From the NCBI GenBank assembly GCA_958295955.1, contig OY282420.1, positions 3,734,435 through 3,798,434 on the forward strand: a stretch of 64,000 nucleotides of DNA. Reading direction: 5' to 3'. Below are positions 7,169 to 15,973 of this stretch, one piece after another (position 1 is the first letter of the stretch; each line of letters starts with the position of its first letter). Source of the DNA: an uncultured Bryobacterales bacterium. GTDB lineage: Bacteria > Acidobacteriota > Terriglobia > Bryobacterales > UBA6623. The notes beneath the pieces are model-generated. The model was not told the origin of the DNA. It saw only the letters and a list, made by a program, of their open reading frames with translations, and ran no database searches. Position numbers and translations under genes: made by a program.

Positions 7169-8593
7169 TCACAACAGCCCCCGCCGAAAGCCGCCGGTAG
7201 CCCGCACCCGCCGCCGCGGCCGCTCGTCGGCGAGTCGCCGCTCGTGACCCGCGACTCGCCCGCCCCCGCGCGGCACGCGCCGGAACGCAAACTCTTCTCC
7301 CTGCGTTGCGGCGGCGTAAATGCCCAGAAACGCCGCCCAGGCGCGATCGGCATGGCCGTCAGTCTTTCCGGCCTGCGCAGCAGCATTTGCCCCCCGCGCG
7401 TCGAAGCGCACGTTGCCCGCCGGCGTGATCACCCGCCGCAGGCTGTGCAGCTCCGCCCGCAGCGCCGCGTCCCCTGCCGGGATGCGCAGCCGCCGTTCTT
7501 CCAGCGCCTGCTTGGCCAACGTCGCCATGTGCTGCTTGGCCGCGGCGGTGAACGTCACGCCTTCCACGCGCAGCGCCCCATGCCGCCGCTGCGCCTCTTC
7601 CACCGGCGCCTCGCCCATGCCCGTCCGATCCATGGCCACCCGCAGCGGACGGTAGCGCCCCACCAACTCGTCCAACGCCGCCGCCTGCTCGGCGAACGCC
7701 GCCCGCCGCAGCGCCCGCGCCTCGCGCGTCCACAGCACGTCGCCCACCCGCTCCCAAACCCAGATCACGGTCAGGTCGTTGCGCCGCCCGATGTCCATGC
7801 CGATGTAGGCCGGCCCCCCGCCGTAGCGCCCCGCGTCGCCCGCCTCGCCGTGCTCTGCCGCCGCGATCAGTTCGTAAGGCAGCCAGGCGCTCGCCTCGTC
7901 GAGCCATTGCAACTCGTACTCCTGCGCCCAGGCGTCGCCGTCGGCCAGCCCCGCGCGCAGCAACTCGATATCCCGCGGCAGCCCCTCGCGCGCCGCCCGA
8001 TAAATATCCACCACGTGCCGCGACCAGACGGCGCCGGTCTTGCCGCAGTCCGTCATCAACTCGTAAAACTTGTTGCCCTTGCCGTTCGGCGTCGAGACCA
8101 CGCGCAGCTTGTGTCCGGCGGAAATGACCGGAAACAGCGCCGTCCAGATCTTGCGGCTGTCGGCGTGGTGGGCGAACTCGTCCAGCAGCACGTTGGCCGC
8201 ATAACCCCGCGCCGTCTCCGCGTTGGCCGGCAGCGCGCTGATCCGCGAACCGCCCGGGAGCTTGACTTCCAGCGCCCGCGACTCGTCGCCGGCGAAGTCG
8301 ATTTCGCGCTCCTTAAACGCCGTTTGCAGGGCGCTTAAATGGCGTTTAACGCCCTCTTCCATGGCTTCGCGCGCCTGCCGCTCGCCGCGCGAGAGGATCA
8401 CCCAGCGGGCGCTTTTGCCCCGCGCGGCCGCTTGCAGGCAATCGAGCACGATCTCCAGCGTGCAGGTCCAGGTCTTGCCCGTCTGCCGCGCCATCATGCC
8501 GATCTTGAACCGCGAATCGTCCGCCAGCCATTCCCGCTGATAGGGCAGCGCCAGGCCGCCGCGCGGGGTCGCCGCTCGCGAGTCGCGGGTCAC
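7169..8593 (-). CDS. Mu gp28-like terminase large subunit
   Basis: A 474-residue packaging ATPase/nuclease. Near the N-terminus, PYQREWLADDSRFKIGMMAR is followed by the Walker A-like RQTGKTWTC. NVLLDEFAHH is Walker B, VVSTPNGKGNKFYE is motif III-like, and the RNase H-like nuclease part begins at YIGMDIGRRNDLTVIWVWE with a later DRTGMGEAP and DGHADRAWA (final acidic residue). The GTG start and the C-terminal roughly 20 residues are both read from heptamer repeat arrays (8571-8605 and 7230-7264), so the termini may be degenerate. The portal gene follows. Confidence 0.9.
   Translation of the reverse strand: MTRDSRAATPRGGLALPYQREWLADDSRFKIGMMARQTGKTWTCTLEIVLDCLQAAARGKSARWVILSRGERQAREAMEEGVKRHLSALQTAFKEREIDFAGDESRALEVKLPGGSRISALPANAETARGYAANVLLDEFAHHADSRKIWTALFPVISAGHKLRVVSTPNGKGNKFYELMTDCGKTGAVWSRHVVDIYRAAREGLPRDIELLRAGLADGDAWAQEYELQWLDEASAWLPYELIAAAEHGEAGDAGRYGGGPAYIGMDIGRRNDLTVIWVWERVGDVLWTREARALRRAAFAEQAAALDELVGRYRPLRVAMDRTGMGEAPVEEAQRRHGALRVEGVTFTAAAKQHMATLAKQALEERRLRIPAGDAALRAELHSLRRVITPAGNVRFDARGANAAAQAGKTDGHADRAWAAFLGIYAAATQGEEFAFRRVPRGGGRVAGHERRLADERPRRRVRATGGFRRGLL
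7230..7264. repeat. 7-bp tandem repeat array at terminase 3' end
   Basis: Five heptamers in register: GCGAGTC, GCCGCTC, GTGACCC, GCGACTC, GCCCGCC. It lies inside the last codons of the terminase reading frame. Confidence 0.7.
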
Positions 8594-8605
8594 GGGTCAC
8601 GGGTC
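8571..8605. repeat. 7-bp tandem repeat array at terminase 5' end
   Basis: Five heptamers in register: GCCGCTC, GCGAGTC, GCGGGTC, ACGGGTC, ACGGGTC. The presumed GTG start of the terminase lies inside it. Confidence 0.75.
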
Positions 8606-8626
8606 TTTCACTTTCCACCGGCTGCG

Positions 8627-8935
8627 CTAGCGGCCCAGCAAGTGCTCGTGAATCAAATCCAGCCCCGAGCGCAGCCCGCCGAGCTCGCCTTCGACGCGCG
8701 CCAGGCGTCCGTCCACGTCGCTCACGCCGGAGGAAATGCGCTGCATGTCTTCGTGGGTCGGCCCGCGCAGGCGTTCAAGCGCGGCCAACCGGGCGTCCAT
8801 GTCGCCCAGCCGCTCATCGACTCTTGCCCGCCAATCGGCTGAGCGGCGCATATCGGCGGTAGCCCGCTGCCACAGCGCGGCCAGCCCGGCGCCGATCGGC
8901 GCCAGCACGGTCAGCGCCGCGATCACCGGCGCCAT
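8627..8935 (-). CDS. DUF2730 family (Mu gp25-like) protein
   Basis: A 102-residue protein. One transmembrane segment (MAPVIAALTVLAPIGAGLAALW) is followed by a long coiled coil (RVDERLGDMDARLAALERL, then heptad-rich text to the end), the layout of DUF2730 proteins of Mu-like phages. The start at 8935 is chosen because the family begins with the membrane segment. Open frame upstream is shadow. It lies between the holin-like gene and the terminase. The gp26 and gp27 (DUF3486) genes expected here in a full Mu are absent. Confidence 0.75.
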   Translation of the reverse strand: MAPVIAALTVLAPIGAGLAALWQRATADMRRSADWRARVDERLGDMDARLAALERLRGPTHEDMQRISSGVSDVDGRLARVEGELGGLRSGLDLIHEHLLGR

Positions 8936-9017
8936 GTCAAAGCCGTCCACGCGCCGCCCCCTCGACCATATGCCCGACTGTCTTGCGATCCGCCATCCGC
9001 TGCTCGCCGGCTCGCGC

Positions 9018-9506
9018 TTACCCGCGCCCCAAAGACCTGTCCCCAAACCACCAGACCACGGCCGTCGTCGCCGCCGAAACCACCGCCCGCGCCAGATGCG
9101 CCCCGCTCTCGGCCGCTTCGGCCGGCGGCAGCACGTCGCCCAGACTGCGCCAGACGACGATCACCGCGGCGAGCAGGACGAGCGTCAGCGCGGGACGCAT
9201 CAACGCCCGCGCGGACTGCACCCAGACGGGCAAATTCGCTGCGCTGCCGCTGGCCGTGTCGTGAACGAGCGAGGCGCGCAGCCCCTCCCACGATCCGGCG
9301 GCGGCGGCCAGCGCCAACTCCTGCTCGGTCTCTTCCGCGGCCGCCGCCCGCTGGCGGTCGAGCAGCGCCAACTCGTGCTGCTGCTCGGTCAGCCGGCGCC
9401 GATGCTCGGCCTTGGACTGGATGTGCCGGGCGGCCACGCCGACACCCGCGCCGACCAGCCCCAGGATGCCGCCCGATGCGGCGTCCACCACGGTTCCTAT
9501 GTCCAT
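9018..9506 (-). CDS. holin-like protein (3TM/GTA holin type)
   Basis: A 162-residue protein with a glycine-rich N-terminal helix (VVDAASGGILGLVGAGVGVA), a charged helical section (about residues 35-75), and two hydrophobic segments near the C-terminus (MRPALTLVLLAAVIVVW and LARAVVSAATTAVVWWFGD). This matches the three-helix holin family of gene transfer agents and Mu-like phages. The ATG at 9506 has a GGAGGG site. It overlaps the end of the M15 peptidase gene by ten bases, forming a two-gene lysis cassette. Confidence 0.75.
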   Translation of the reverse strand: MDIGTVVDAASGGILGLVGAGVGVAARHIQSKAEHRRRLTEQQHELALLDRQRAAAAEETEQELALAAAAGSWEGLRASLVHDTASGSAANLPVWVQSARALMRPALTLVLLAAVIVVWRSLGDVLPPAEAAESGAHLARAVVSAATTAVVWWFGDRSLGRG

Positions 9507-9991
9507 AATTCCAGAACCCTCCTGCCGCCGTGCGTCCAGCGCGCTTTTTGCGGACGGCAATCCATGTGCAAAAATCCGCGGTACAGCCCCAATCCCGTGA
9601 ACCCGCACTCCACCGCGGCGGCGAGCAGTTCCTTGCGTGGAATCCGAATCCCCTCGGCGCGGATATCGAAGGCGTCGCCGGCCTTGTGCCGCGACAGCGG
9701 AGCGCCGCCGACCCGCGCATTGTGCGCCGGATCGCGGTAAGCGGAATGCACGATCAGCGGCTTGCCCAGCCGCCGGCGCAGGCTGTCGAGCCGTTCGCCG
9801 GCGGCGACCGCCAGGCGCAGCGAGCCGTCGCCCCGCGAGGCCATCTCGCCCGGTGAAAAGTGGGCCAACGGCCAGTCGCCGGGACGCACGTCCCGCCAAT
9901 GCCGGGCGGCGATGACCGCCGCGCCGCCGTGCGGAGCCGCCGCCAAAGCCTCGCGGCCCGTGACTGCTGATGCGCGACTCCGCAGGACCAT
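9497..9991 (-). CDS. M15-family peptidase, probable phage endolysin
   Basis: A 164-residue peptidase_M15_3-type protein, expected to cut peptidoglycan cross-links at lysis. The zinc-site pattern is visible: LIVHSAYRDPAHNARVGG, SRHKAGDAFDI (His and Asp ligands) and GLGLYRGFLHMDCR (second His and Asp). The N-terminal text HWRDVRPGDWPLAHFSPGEM is the usual lead-in. The ATG at 9991 is the first available, and about 25 low-complexity residues before the domain may not be part of the protein. It is the rightmost recognisable prophage gene. Confidence 0.85.
   Translation of the reverse strand: MVLRSRASAVTGREALAAAPHGGAAVIAARHWRDVRPGDWPLAHFSPGEMASRGDGSLRLAVAAGERLDSLRRRLGKPLIVHSAYRDPAHNARVGGAPLSRHKAGDAFDIRAEGIRIPRKELLAAAVECGFTGLGLYRGFLHMDCRPQKARWTHGGRRVLELWT
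9955..9982. repeat. 7-bp tandem repeat array at endolysin 5' end
   Basis: Four heptamers in register (GGCCCGT, GACTGCT, GATGCGC, GACTCCG), overlapping the first codons of the M15 peptidase frame. It is weaker than the others but in the same phase. Confidence 0.5.
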
Positions 9992-10057
9992 GCGCTCATG
10001 CTGGCAAGCGCCGCCGGCGCAGCCAAGCCTGAAGCCTTTCAGCGCAGCCGCCGCGCC

Positions 10058-12088
10058 TCACTCCTTCGTGAAGAAGTTGGCGCTGGAATACATCCCGCGT
10101 TCGCCGTTGATGGTGGCGTCGGCGACGCCCCGGTACTGGCCCGGCTGCGTCGCCGTGTAGGGACAAAGTTGGCCCATTTGTTCCGTGTCCGCAACGTCGG
10201 CCCAGGCGCTGTTCTCGTCCTCCCGCCGCTGCCATTTCGAGGTATGTACGGTATAGGTCGCCTCGCCGAACGGTAGATCGACGATCGGAACGCATGCCGG
10301 GGAAGTCAGCACGCCGCCGAGCGTGATCGTTCCGTCGGCAACCGTCCAAAGCGGCAACGGGGTATAGACGATCTTCGTGAAGAAGTTGACGCTGGAATAC
10401 ATCGCGCGTTCGCCGTCGATGGTGGCGTCGGCGACGCCCCGGTACTGGCCCGACTGGGTCGCCGTGTAGGGACAAAGTTGGCCCATTCGTTCCGTGTCCG
10501 CGATGTCCGTCCAGGGGCTGTTCTCGTCCTCCCGCCGCTGCCATCTCGAGGTATGCACGGTATAGACGGAGCCGGTCAGCGGGGGATACTGGAAGCCGTT
10601 CACCGGCAGGCATTCCGTTAAGGTCAGCACGCCCCCGCCGAGGATGATCGATCCGTCGGCAACCGCCCAAAGCTCCAACGGGGCATAGCCGTCGGACGGC
10701 GTCGCCGATTGCACCGCGACGAACGGACCTTCCGGCGACGCAACGCCGTTGATCGTCAGCGTCACGGGGAGCTCGCCGTTGGGCGCGCTTTCGGGAACCT
10801 TGACCGTAAGTTGGTACAGCCCGGCGCAGCAGGGCGCGCCGCCGATGTAGTAGATGTCTGTCGGCGCAACCTCGATGTCGCCGAACGCCACGCGCACATC
10901 CGTCGAAGCCGGCAGCCGCGTCAGCGGTGCGTCGGGATATACGCGTACCGGAATCTGGCCGGCGGTCAGCGGCGGGTCGGTCGCGCCGAACCCTGTCCCG
11001 TAGAGCGTGATGTACTCGCCCGGAGCGGCCGGCGTGGTCACGCCGGGGATCAGATCGGCCGGACCCACCGCGTTCACCTGATCCTGGTGGATTGCCGCGA
11101 CGGCCAAGCTCGCGTTGGCGTTCAACAGAAAAAACGCCGGCTGCGCGGCGGCGATATTGAAGCTCTCGTCCGCGCTGCGCCGTTCGTTGGCCGTGCCGCA
11201 GCCGCGGATGACGTTTACGGCTTCCGGCCCGAGCCTTGCCTGATCGGGAATCTGGAAGTTGATCTGCCCGGGGCCGACGAAGAACAGCGGCGCGCGCCGG
11301 CCGCCGACTTCGACGCAGGTCTCGGCCAGCGCGGCGGGGACCTTTCCGGCGTCGTCGAGTTGCGTAGTGGACGCGGCCGTTCCTGCGGGCGCGAATTCCG
11401 TGCCGTAAACGGTGGCGATGGCGTTCGGCGCGCCCGTTGTTACGGCGGGACGCGAGGTGGCCAGCACCACGCCGCCGCTGCTGATCGAGGGCGCGGGGCC
11501 GCCGCTGTCGTCGGCGGGCTGAATGACGGCTTGCATTTCGTAGATGTTGTCGCCGACCCGCCCGACGCCGTTGGCTCCGTTGCCTGCGGCGGCGAGCGTG
11601 ACCGCGCCGACGTCGCTCATCGGGGCGGTCCATTCGACGCTGAACGCCGCGTCGTTGCCGGCTTTGGGGAAGGTATGCGTGGCCCACTGCACGCTATTGG
11701 CGTTGCACTCCCCGGAGCTGACGGAGACTTGCTGTTCGCCGGGCATGAGCGTCCCGCCGGGGTCGCAGCCGTCGCCGGCGCGGGCGGTGAGTTGGAAGCC
11801 GATGCGCACCGCTGCGGGGTCGTTGAGGCGCACGCTGACGGTCGCGGTCTCGCCGGGCGTATAGCGGAATTGATCGGCGGGCTCGCCGTTAATGGCGAGG
11901 GAGAACGTCCCGGCGCCTTGATTGGCTTGGCCGTCGTCGTGGCAGCCGCTGGAGGTGCAACTGCCTTCGCCGGGAAAGCCGCCGCCGGAGCTGGCGGGGG
12001 GCGCTCCGCTGGAGCGCGAGAGCAGATAGAGCGGGCAAGCGAAGAAGGCGGCGACGAGCAGAGCGCCGGCAAAATGTTGGGGTTTCAT
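10058..12088 (-). CDS. exported protein with reelin-like (choice-of-anchor V) and TIGR03437 domains
   Basis: A 676-residue secreted protein. After a signal segment (FAGALLVAAFFACPLYLLS) comes a choice-of-anchor V-type beta domain with a CTSSGCHDDGQ motif, similar to a haem or disulfide site. The middle is a TIGR03437 module (YGTEFAPAG, FFVGPGQINFQIP, YITLYGTGFGATDPPL, APCCAGLYQLTVKVP). The C-terminus carries two nearly identical roughly 100-residue Ig-like repeats, each with WQRREDEN and GQLCPYTATQ. The start at 12088 is chosen because the signal peptide begins there. It is probably displayed at the cell surface. It abuts the prophage but looks like a host gene. Confidence 0.8.
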   Translation of the reverse strand: MKPQHFAGALLVAAFFACPLYLLSRSSGAPPASSGGGFPGEGSCTSSGCHDDGQANQGAGTFSLAINGEPADQFRYTPGETATVSVRLNDPAAVRIGFQLTARAGDGCDPGGTLMPGEQQVSVSSGECNANSVQWATHTFPKAGNDAAFSVEWTAPMSDVGAVTLAAAGNGANGVGRVGDNIYEMQAVIQPADDSGGPAPSISSGGVVLATSRPAVTTGAPNAIATVYGTEFAPAGTAASTTQLDDAGKVPAALAETCVEVGGRRAPLFFVGPGQINFQIPDQARLGPEAVNVIRGCGTANERRSADESFNIAAAQPAFFLLNANASLAVAAIHQDQVNAVGPADLIPGVTTPAAPGEYITLYGTGFGATDPPLTAGQIPVRVYPDAPLTRLPASTDVRVAFGDIEVAPTDIYYIGGAPCCAGLYQLTVKVPESAPNGELPVTLTINGVASPEGPFVAVQSATPSDGYAPLELWAVADGSIILGGGVLTLTECLPVNGFQYPPLTGSVYTVHTSRWQRREDENSPWTDIADTERMGQLCPYTATQSGQYRGVADATIDGERAMYSSVNFFTKIVYTPLPLWTVADGTITLGGVLTSPACVPIVDLPFGEATYTVHTSKWQRREDENSAWADVADTEQMGQLCPYTATQPGQYRGVADATINGERGMYSSANFFTKE
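10061..10679. repeat. tandem duplication of ~310 bp inside the TIGR03437 gene
   Basis: Two adjacent copies, 10061-10357 and 10371-10679, are offset by 310 bases and nearly identical over long stretches, for example from TTCGTGAAGAAGTTG to GTGGCGTCGGCGACGCCCCG. They encode the two C-terminal Ig-like domains. The high DNA identity shows the duplication is recent or kept by conversion. Confidence 0.85.
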
Positions 12089-12364
12089 GGGCTTGCTTCC
12101 ATGATAGGGGTAGGGGCTATGGGTCTGCAACGCACAAAACCTTGCGCAGCGGGCCTGCGGGCGAGCAAATTGATGAAAAAAAGGGGATTAAACGTTATGA
12201 AAGGGAGGGCAGGGAGTCGCAAACCTACTGACCGCGCGCATTGATTTACGCGCGCCGATGTCAAACCCAGCGCCCCGCCCGGCGTGCAACCCCCTGATTC
12301 GCCGCCAAATCCCCGACCCCCACCCCACCCAAACCATCTGTCCGCTTACAACCGCGGAAATGCA

Positions 12365-12394
12365 AAGGGGCCGCGCCCGAAGACGCGGCCCCTT
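12365..12394 (-). terminator. intrinsic terminator after the TonB receptor gene
   Basis: A perfect 11-bp stem (AAGGGGCCGCG pairing with CGCGGCCCCTT) and an 8-base loop lie 25 bases past the receptor stop. On the minus strand it is followed by TTTGCATTT. The remaining 12131-12360 holds no gene that I can support. Confidence 0.75.
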
Positions 12395-12418
12395 GGATGG
12401 TCGGTTAAAGAATGCGGC

Positions 12419-15400
12419 TTACCAGCCCAGCCGGAAACCGATGCGGAAGAAGCGTTCGTCGATGCCTTCCCGTCCGGTGTTGCGGACGCGGTTGAGCAAC
12501 ATGAAGCTCCCGGACGTGACGCTCCGGCTGTTCGGCCGCTCGAAGTGCGGCGTGTTGCTTACGTTGAACGCCTCGGCGCGGAACTGCAGTTCCATCTTTT
12601 CCGAAATCTTGAATTTGCGGAAGACGCCCATATCGAGATTCAGCAACCCCGGCCCGCGCAGATTGTTCAGGCCGCAGGAGCCGAAACGGCTTTCGGGCGG
12701 CTCGGCGAACGCACTGGGGTCGATCCAGACGGCGTTGCTGCCGCGTTTGACGTAGTTCGGCTCCGAAATGCAGTCGGCGACCTGCCCGGACTGGTTTGCG
12801 TTCAGGTTGTTGGGCGCCGTCGCATTGAAGGGCGTGCCCGTATAGGCGCTGAACAGACCGTTAATCTGCCAGCCGCCCAGGATCGCGGCGCCGGGGCCGT
12901 CGGTCAGCATGGACTTTCCCTTGCCAAACGGCAGGTCATAGACCATCGTCGTCTGGAAGTTGTGGCGGATGTCCTGCCCCAGATCGCTGTACATGCGGTC
13001 GTACATCCAGGGGATGGCGAACGTGCGCTGCCCGGCGCCCGAGTCTTCGTTGGTGAAGCCCCGGCCGTGCGACCAGGTATGCGCGACGGTCATCTGCAGG
13101 CCCTTGCTGAAGTTGCGCGTCAGCTTCGTCTGCAGCGAGTCGTATTTCGCCGTGCCGAGGCTGCCGTGCAGGCGCGTCTGGCCGGCTCTGCCGAACTTGC
13201 GCCGCAGTTGCTGCCCGGCGGCGCCTTCGCCGATGAAGCCCCAGTTCTGTTCGAGGCGGGCAAGCTGGTTGACCGAGCGGGTGGCCACGTAGCCGCTGCT
13301 GAGGATCCAGTCGCCGAAGCGGCGTTCGACCGTGAGATTCCACGACTGGATGTAGCCGCGGGTCAGGTTGTTGGTGTCCATCGTGTTCAGGTTCGTGTTG
13401 CCCGGGATGTCCAGGACACCGTTGCCGAGGTCCGGCTCGCGGATGACTTCGAGGCCGTCCCGCAGCGTCGTGGCGAAGCCGTAACTGTTGCCGGCGACCG
13501 GGCCGTCCTTGGCCATGATCGGATAGTTCGTGCGCAAGGGGCGCGCCCAGTTGAACGGATCAACGGTAATGCCGTAACCGGCGCGAACCACCGTCTTGTC
13601 ATCCGCGCGGTAGGCGATGCCGATGCGGGGCACGATGTTGTGCTTGCCGATGCCGATGCCGCAGTCGGTGGGGATATCGCCGACGCCGCAGGCCCACATC
13701 TTGTTGTTGTCGAAGTCGTACCGCTCCAAACCGCGCGATTGCCTGGTGGGGAACGGATAGACCTCGTAGCGTACGCCGTAGCTGAGGGTGAGCCTGGGCG
13801 TCACGTTCCAGCGGTCACGCGCGTAGAAGCTGAGCAGCTTCGTCCGCGTGAAGTAACCGTTCTCGTCGAACTGCCAGATCTTGCCCGCCTCGCGCGGCGT
13901 GCCGAGCAGGAACGCAGCCCAGGCGTTGTAGTCCGATGCCCCTTGGCCGCGAAGCCGGGTCGTGTTCTGGCGGAAGCGGAACTCGCCCGAAGCCGCGCCG
14001 TAGCCGCCCGAGAACTCGGGCTGGTTGTGGTCGAGGTCCTGGAAGTAGAGGTCCGTGCCGAAGCGGATATTGTGCGTGCCCTTCGTCCAGTTGCCGTTCA
14101 GCACGATCTGGTTCTGCGGGTCGGAACGGTAATAAGGCTGGAAGCTGTTGGACATGCCCAACCCTTCGAAGCCGTCGATCCTCAGCCGCGGCCAGCCGCC
14201 GTCGATCTTGCGGTCGGATTGCAGGCCGGGAATTTCCAGTACGGTCCAGCCGAGGTTCTCGTCCAGCCGCTCCTGTTCGACGTTCGTATCGACCAGCGTG
14301 TAGCCGTAGTAGCCGTCCACGATGAAGGTCGGCGAGAAGACGTGCGTGAACGAGATCGTGCCCGAGTAAGTGTTGCCGAAGCCCGTGCCCGGGTTCGAGT
14401 TGGTCGGATGCAGCCGGTTCCCACCGAACTGGCCGAGCGTCTGCGCGTTCAGCATGCGGTAGTCGAGCATGCTGAAGCGGATGAAGCCCGTGGTCTTGTC
14501 GGTCAGGTTGAAGTTCGTCTTTGCGTCCAGCGTATCGCGGAAGAAGGTCGTCGAGCCGTTGGCGTTATAGTTTTGAGTCAGATTCAGGTTGCCCGTGCCG
14601 GCCAGGTTCGGATTGGGAAACGCTGGGTCCTGAATCATCGCCTTGACGCCGGCATCGATGCGGTTCGCGGGAATCATGTTGTTGGCGAACGGCTGGCGAT
14701 CCCGCGCATAAGAGCTTGCGAATTGGTCTTGCGTACCGGTCAGCGGGTCGTAAACCGGCGTATCCGCCGGCGCCGCGCTCAAATTGCCGAAACGCATGGC
14801 TTCGGTGGGCATGTCGATAAAACGCTGCGCGAACTGCGACTCCCGCGTGCCTTCGTAGCTCAGGAAGTAGAACCACTTGTTTTCTTTGATCGGGCCGCCG
14901 ATCGTGGCGCCGAACTGGTTGTTGATCAGCTTCGGTTTCGCCTGCGTGCGGTCGCTGAAGTAGGGATATGCCTTGAGGTGCTGGTTCATGTGGTACTCGA
15001 AGGCCGAGCCGTGGATGTCGTTGGTGCCCGACTTGATCTGCAGATTGATCGCCGCGCCGCCCGCGAGTCCCTGTTCGGCGTCGAACGAATTGGTCACCAC
15101 GTTCACCGTCTCGATCGATTCCAGCGCCGGGTTGTAGCCGGTCATGTGCGGCACCCAGATGTTGGTCGAAGAGGCGCCGTCGATGCGCGTGTTGTTGTTG
15201 GAGCGGCTCGTGCCGTTCACTGAAAAACGCACGGCGCGCGACGGGTTGGTCGGCACCGAGTGTGCGTTCGCCGGCGGCGAGAAACCGGGCAGCGTCACGA
15301 ACAGCATCTGATAGTTGCGCCCCAGCGGAATCGGAACGTTCTTCAGGGAGGTCTCGTTGACCTCCTGGCGAACTTCGGCGCGGTCCGTCTGCAGCGTAGC

Positions 15401-15802
15401 TGCGGCGGCTTCCACGGTCACCGTCTCGGTGATCTGTCCGATTTCCAGTTTCGCGTCCACGCGCGTGAGATTGTTCTGCGTGACGCCGATACCCGTGGTC
15501 GTGAATGCCTGAAAGCCTTCCGAGCGAACGGTGACGGTGTACGTCCCGGTATTGATCGTGGGAAAGCTGTAGTTGCCGCTGGCCCCGGTCGTGGTGCTGC
15601 GCACCTCGCCGGTCGCCTCGTTGGACAACTGGACTTCGGCGCCGACGATCGCGGCGTCCGTCGTGTCGGTTACGAGGCCGTCGATGGCGCCCTGGATCAA
15701 CTGCGCATGCGCGCCGGGAGCCAAAGATAGAATCGTCATCGCGAGCAGGGCGGCGGCAAGCATGCCTCCTCCCCGCATACGCGCTGGAATTTCAAAACTC
15801 AT
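12419..15802 (-). CDS. TonB-dependent receptor with N-terminal carboxypeptidase-regulatory domain (Oar-like)
   Basis: A 1127-residue outer-membrane receptor. After a signal peptide (LAAALLAMTILSLAPGAHAQ) comes a CarboxypepD_reg domain (GAIDGLVTDTTDAAIVGAEV, GNYSFPTINTGTYTVTV), a plug region (NTRIDGASSTNIWVPHM) and a long beta-barrel ending in an aromatic/beta strand (FFRIGFRLGW). This is the Oar-like type expanded in Acidobacteriota and thought to import oligomers or bind extracellular matrix. The ATG at 15802 has AAAGGAGG at ideal spacing. It is transcribed alone and ends in a terminator at 12365. Confidence 0.92.
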   Translation of the reverse strand: MSFEIPARMRGGGMLAAALLAMTILSLAPGAHAQLIQGAIDGLVTDTTDAAIVGAEVQLSNEATGEVRSTTTGASGNYSFPTINTGTYTVTVRSEGFQAFTTTGIGVTQNNLTRVDAKLEIGQITETVTVEAAAATLQTDRAEVRQEVNETSLKNVPIPLGRNYQMLFVTLPGFSPPANAHSVPTNPSRAVRFSVNGTSRSNNNTRIDGASSTNIWVPHMTGYNPALESIETVNVVTNSFDAEQGLAGGAAINLQIKSGTNDIHGSAFEYHMNQHLKAYPYFSDRTQAKPKLINNQFGATIGGPIKENKWFYFLSYEGTRESQFAQRFIDMPTEAMRFGNLSAAPADTPVYDPLTGTQDQFASSYARDRQPFANNMIPANRIDAGVKAMIQDPAFPNPNLAGTGNLNLTQNYNANGSTTFFRDTLDAKTNFNLTDKTTGFIRFSMLDYRMLNAQTLGQFGGNRLHPTNSNPGTGFGNTYSGTISFTHVFSPTFIVDGYYGYTLVDTNVEQERLDENLGWTVLEIPGLQSDRKIDGGWPRLRIDGFEGLGMSNSFQPYYRSDPQNQIVLNGNWTKGTHNIRFGTDLYFQDLDHNQPEFSGGYGAASGEFRFRQNTTRLRGQGASDYNAWAAFLLGTPREAGKIWQFDENGYFTRTKLLSFYARDRWNVTPRLTLSYGVRYEVYPFPTRQSRGLERYDFDNNKMWACGVGDIPTDCGIGIGKHNIVPRIGIAYRADDKTVVRAGYGITVDPFNWARPLRTNYPIMAKDGPVAGNSYGFATTLRDGLEVIREPDLGNGVLDIPGNTNLNTMDTNNLTRGYIQSWNLTVERRFGDWILSSGYVATRSVNQLARLEQNWGFIGEGAAGQQLRRKFGRAGQTRLHGSLGTAKYDSLQTKLTRNFSKGLQMTVAHTWSHGRGFTNEDSGAGQRTFAIPWMYDRMYSDLGQDIRHNFQTTMVYDLPFGKGKSMLTDGPGAAILGGWQINGLFSAYTGTPFNATAPNNLNANQSGQVADCISEPNYVKRGSNAVWIDPSAFAEPPESRFGSCGLNNLRGPGLLNLDMGVFRKFKISEKMELQFRAEAFNVSNTPHFERPNSRSVTSGSFMLLNRVRNTGREGIDERFFRIGFRLGW

Positions 15803-15973
15803 TGAGAATTTCCTCCTTTTGCATGAATCGTTGTTTGCGAACTGCCGGGCTGCCCCGCAGGGCGTTCCGGACACATCGGGAGGAATGAAACACTTCCTCC
15901 CCACCATGTCCGACAGGATAACGGAACGGATTGCAAAGAGTCAATGGGGCGAATCTGCGCAATGTACGAGACA

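Noticed and set aside
1-9991. Intact, inducible Mu-like prophage
   Set aside because: gpF, gp26 and gp27 are missing, no transposase, repressor or Mor is seen to the right, and an accessory insert breaks the head operon. The tail side lies outside the window, so only a relic is supported.
12284-15223. 979-codon open frame on the plus strand
   Set aside because: It is a GC-driven antisense shadow of the TonB receptor gene, with no domain and Arg/Val/Ala/Glu-biased text. The minus-strand protein has clear family features.
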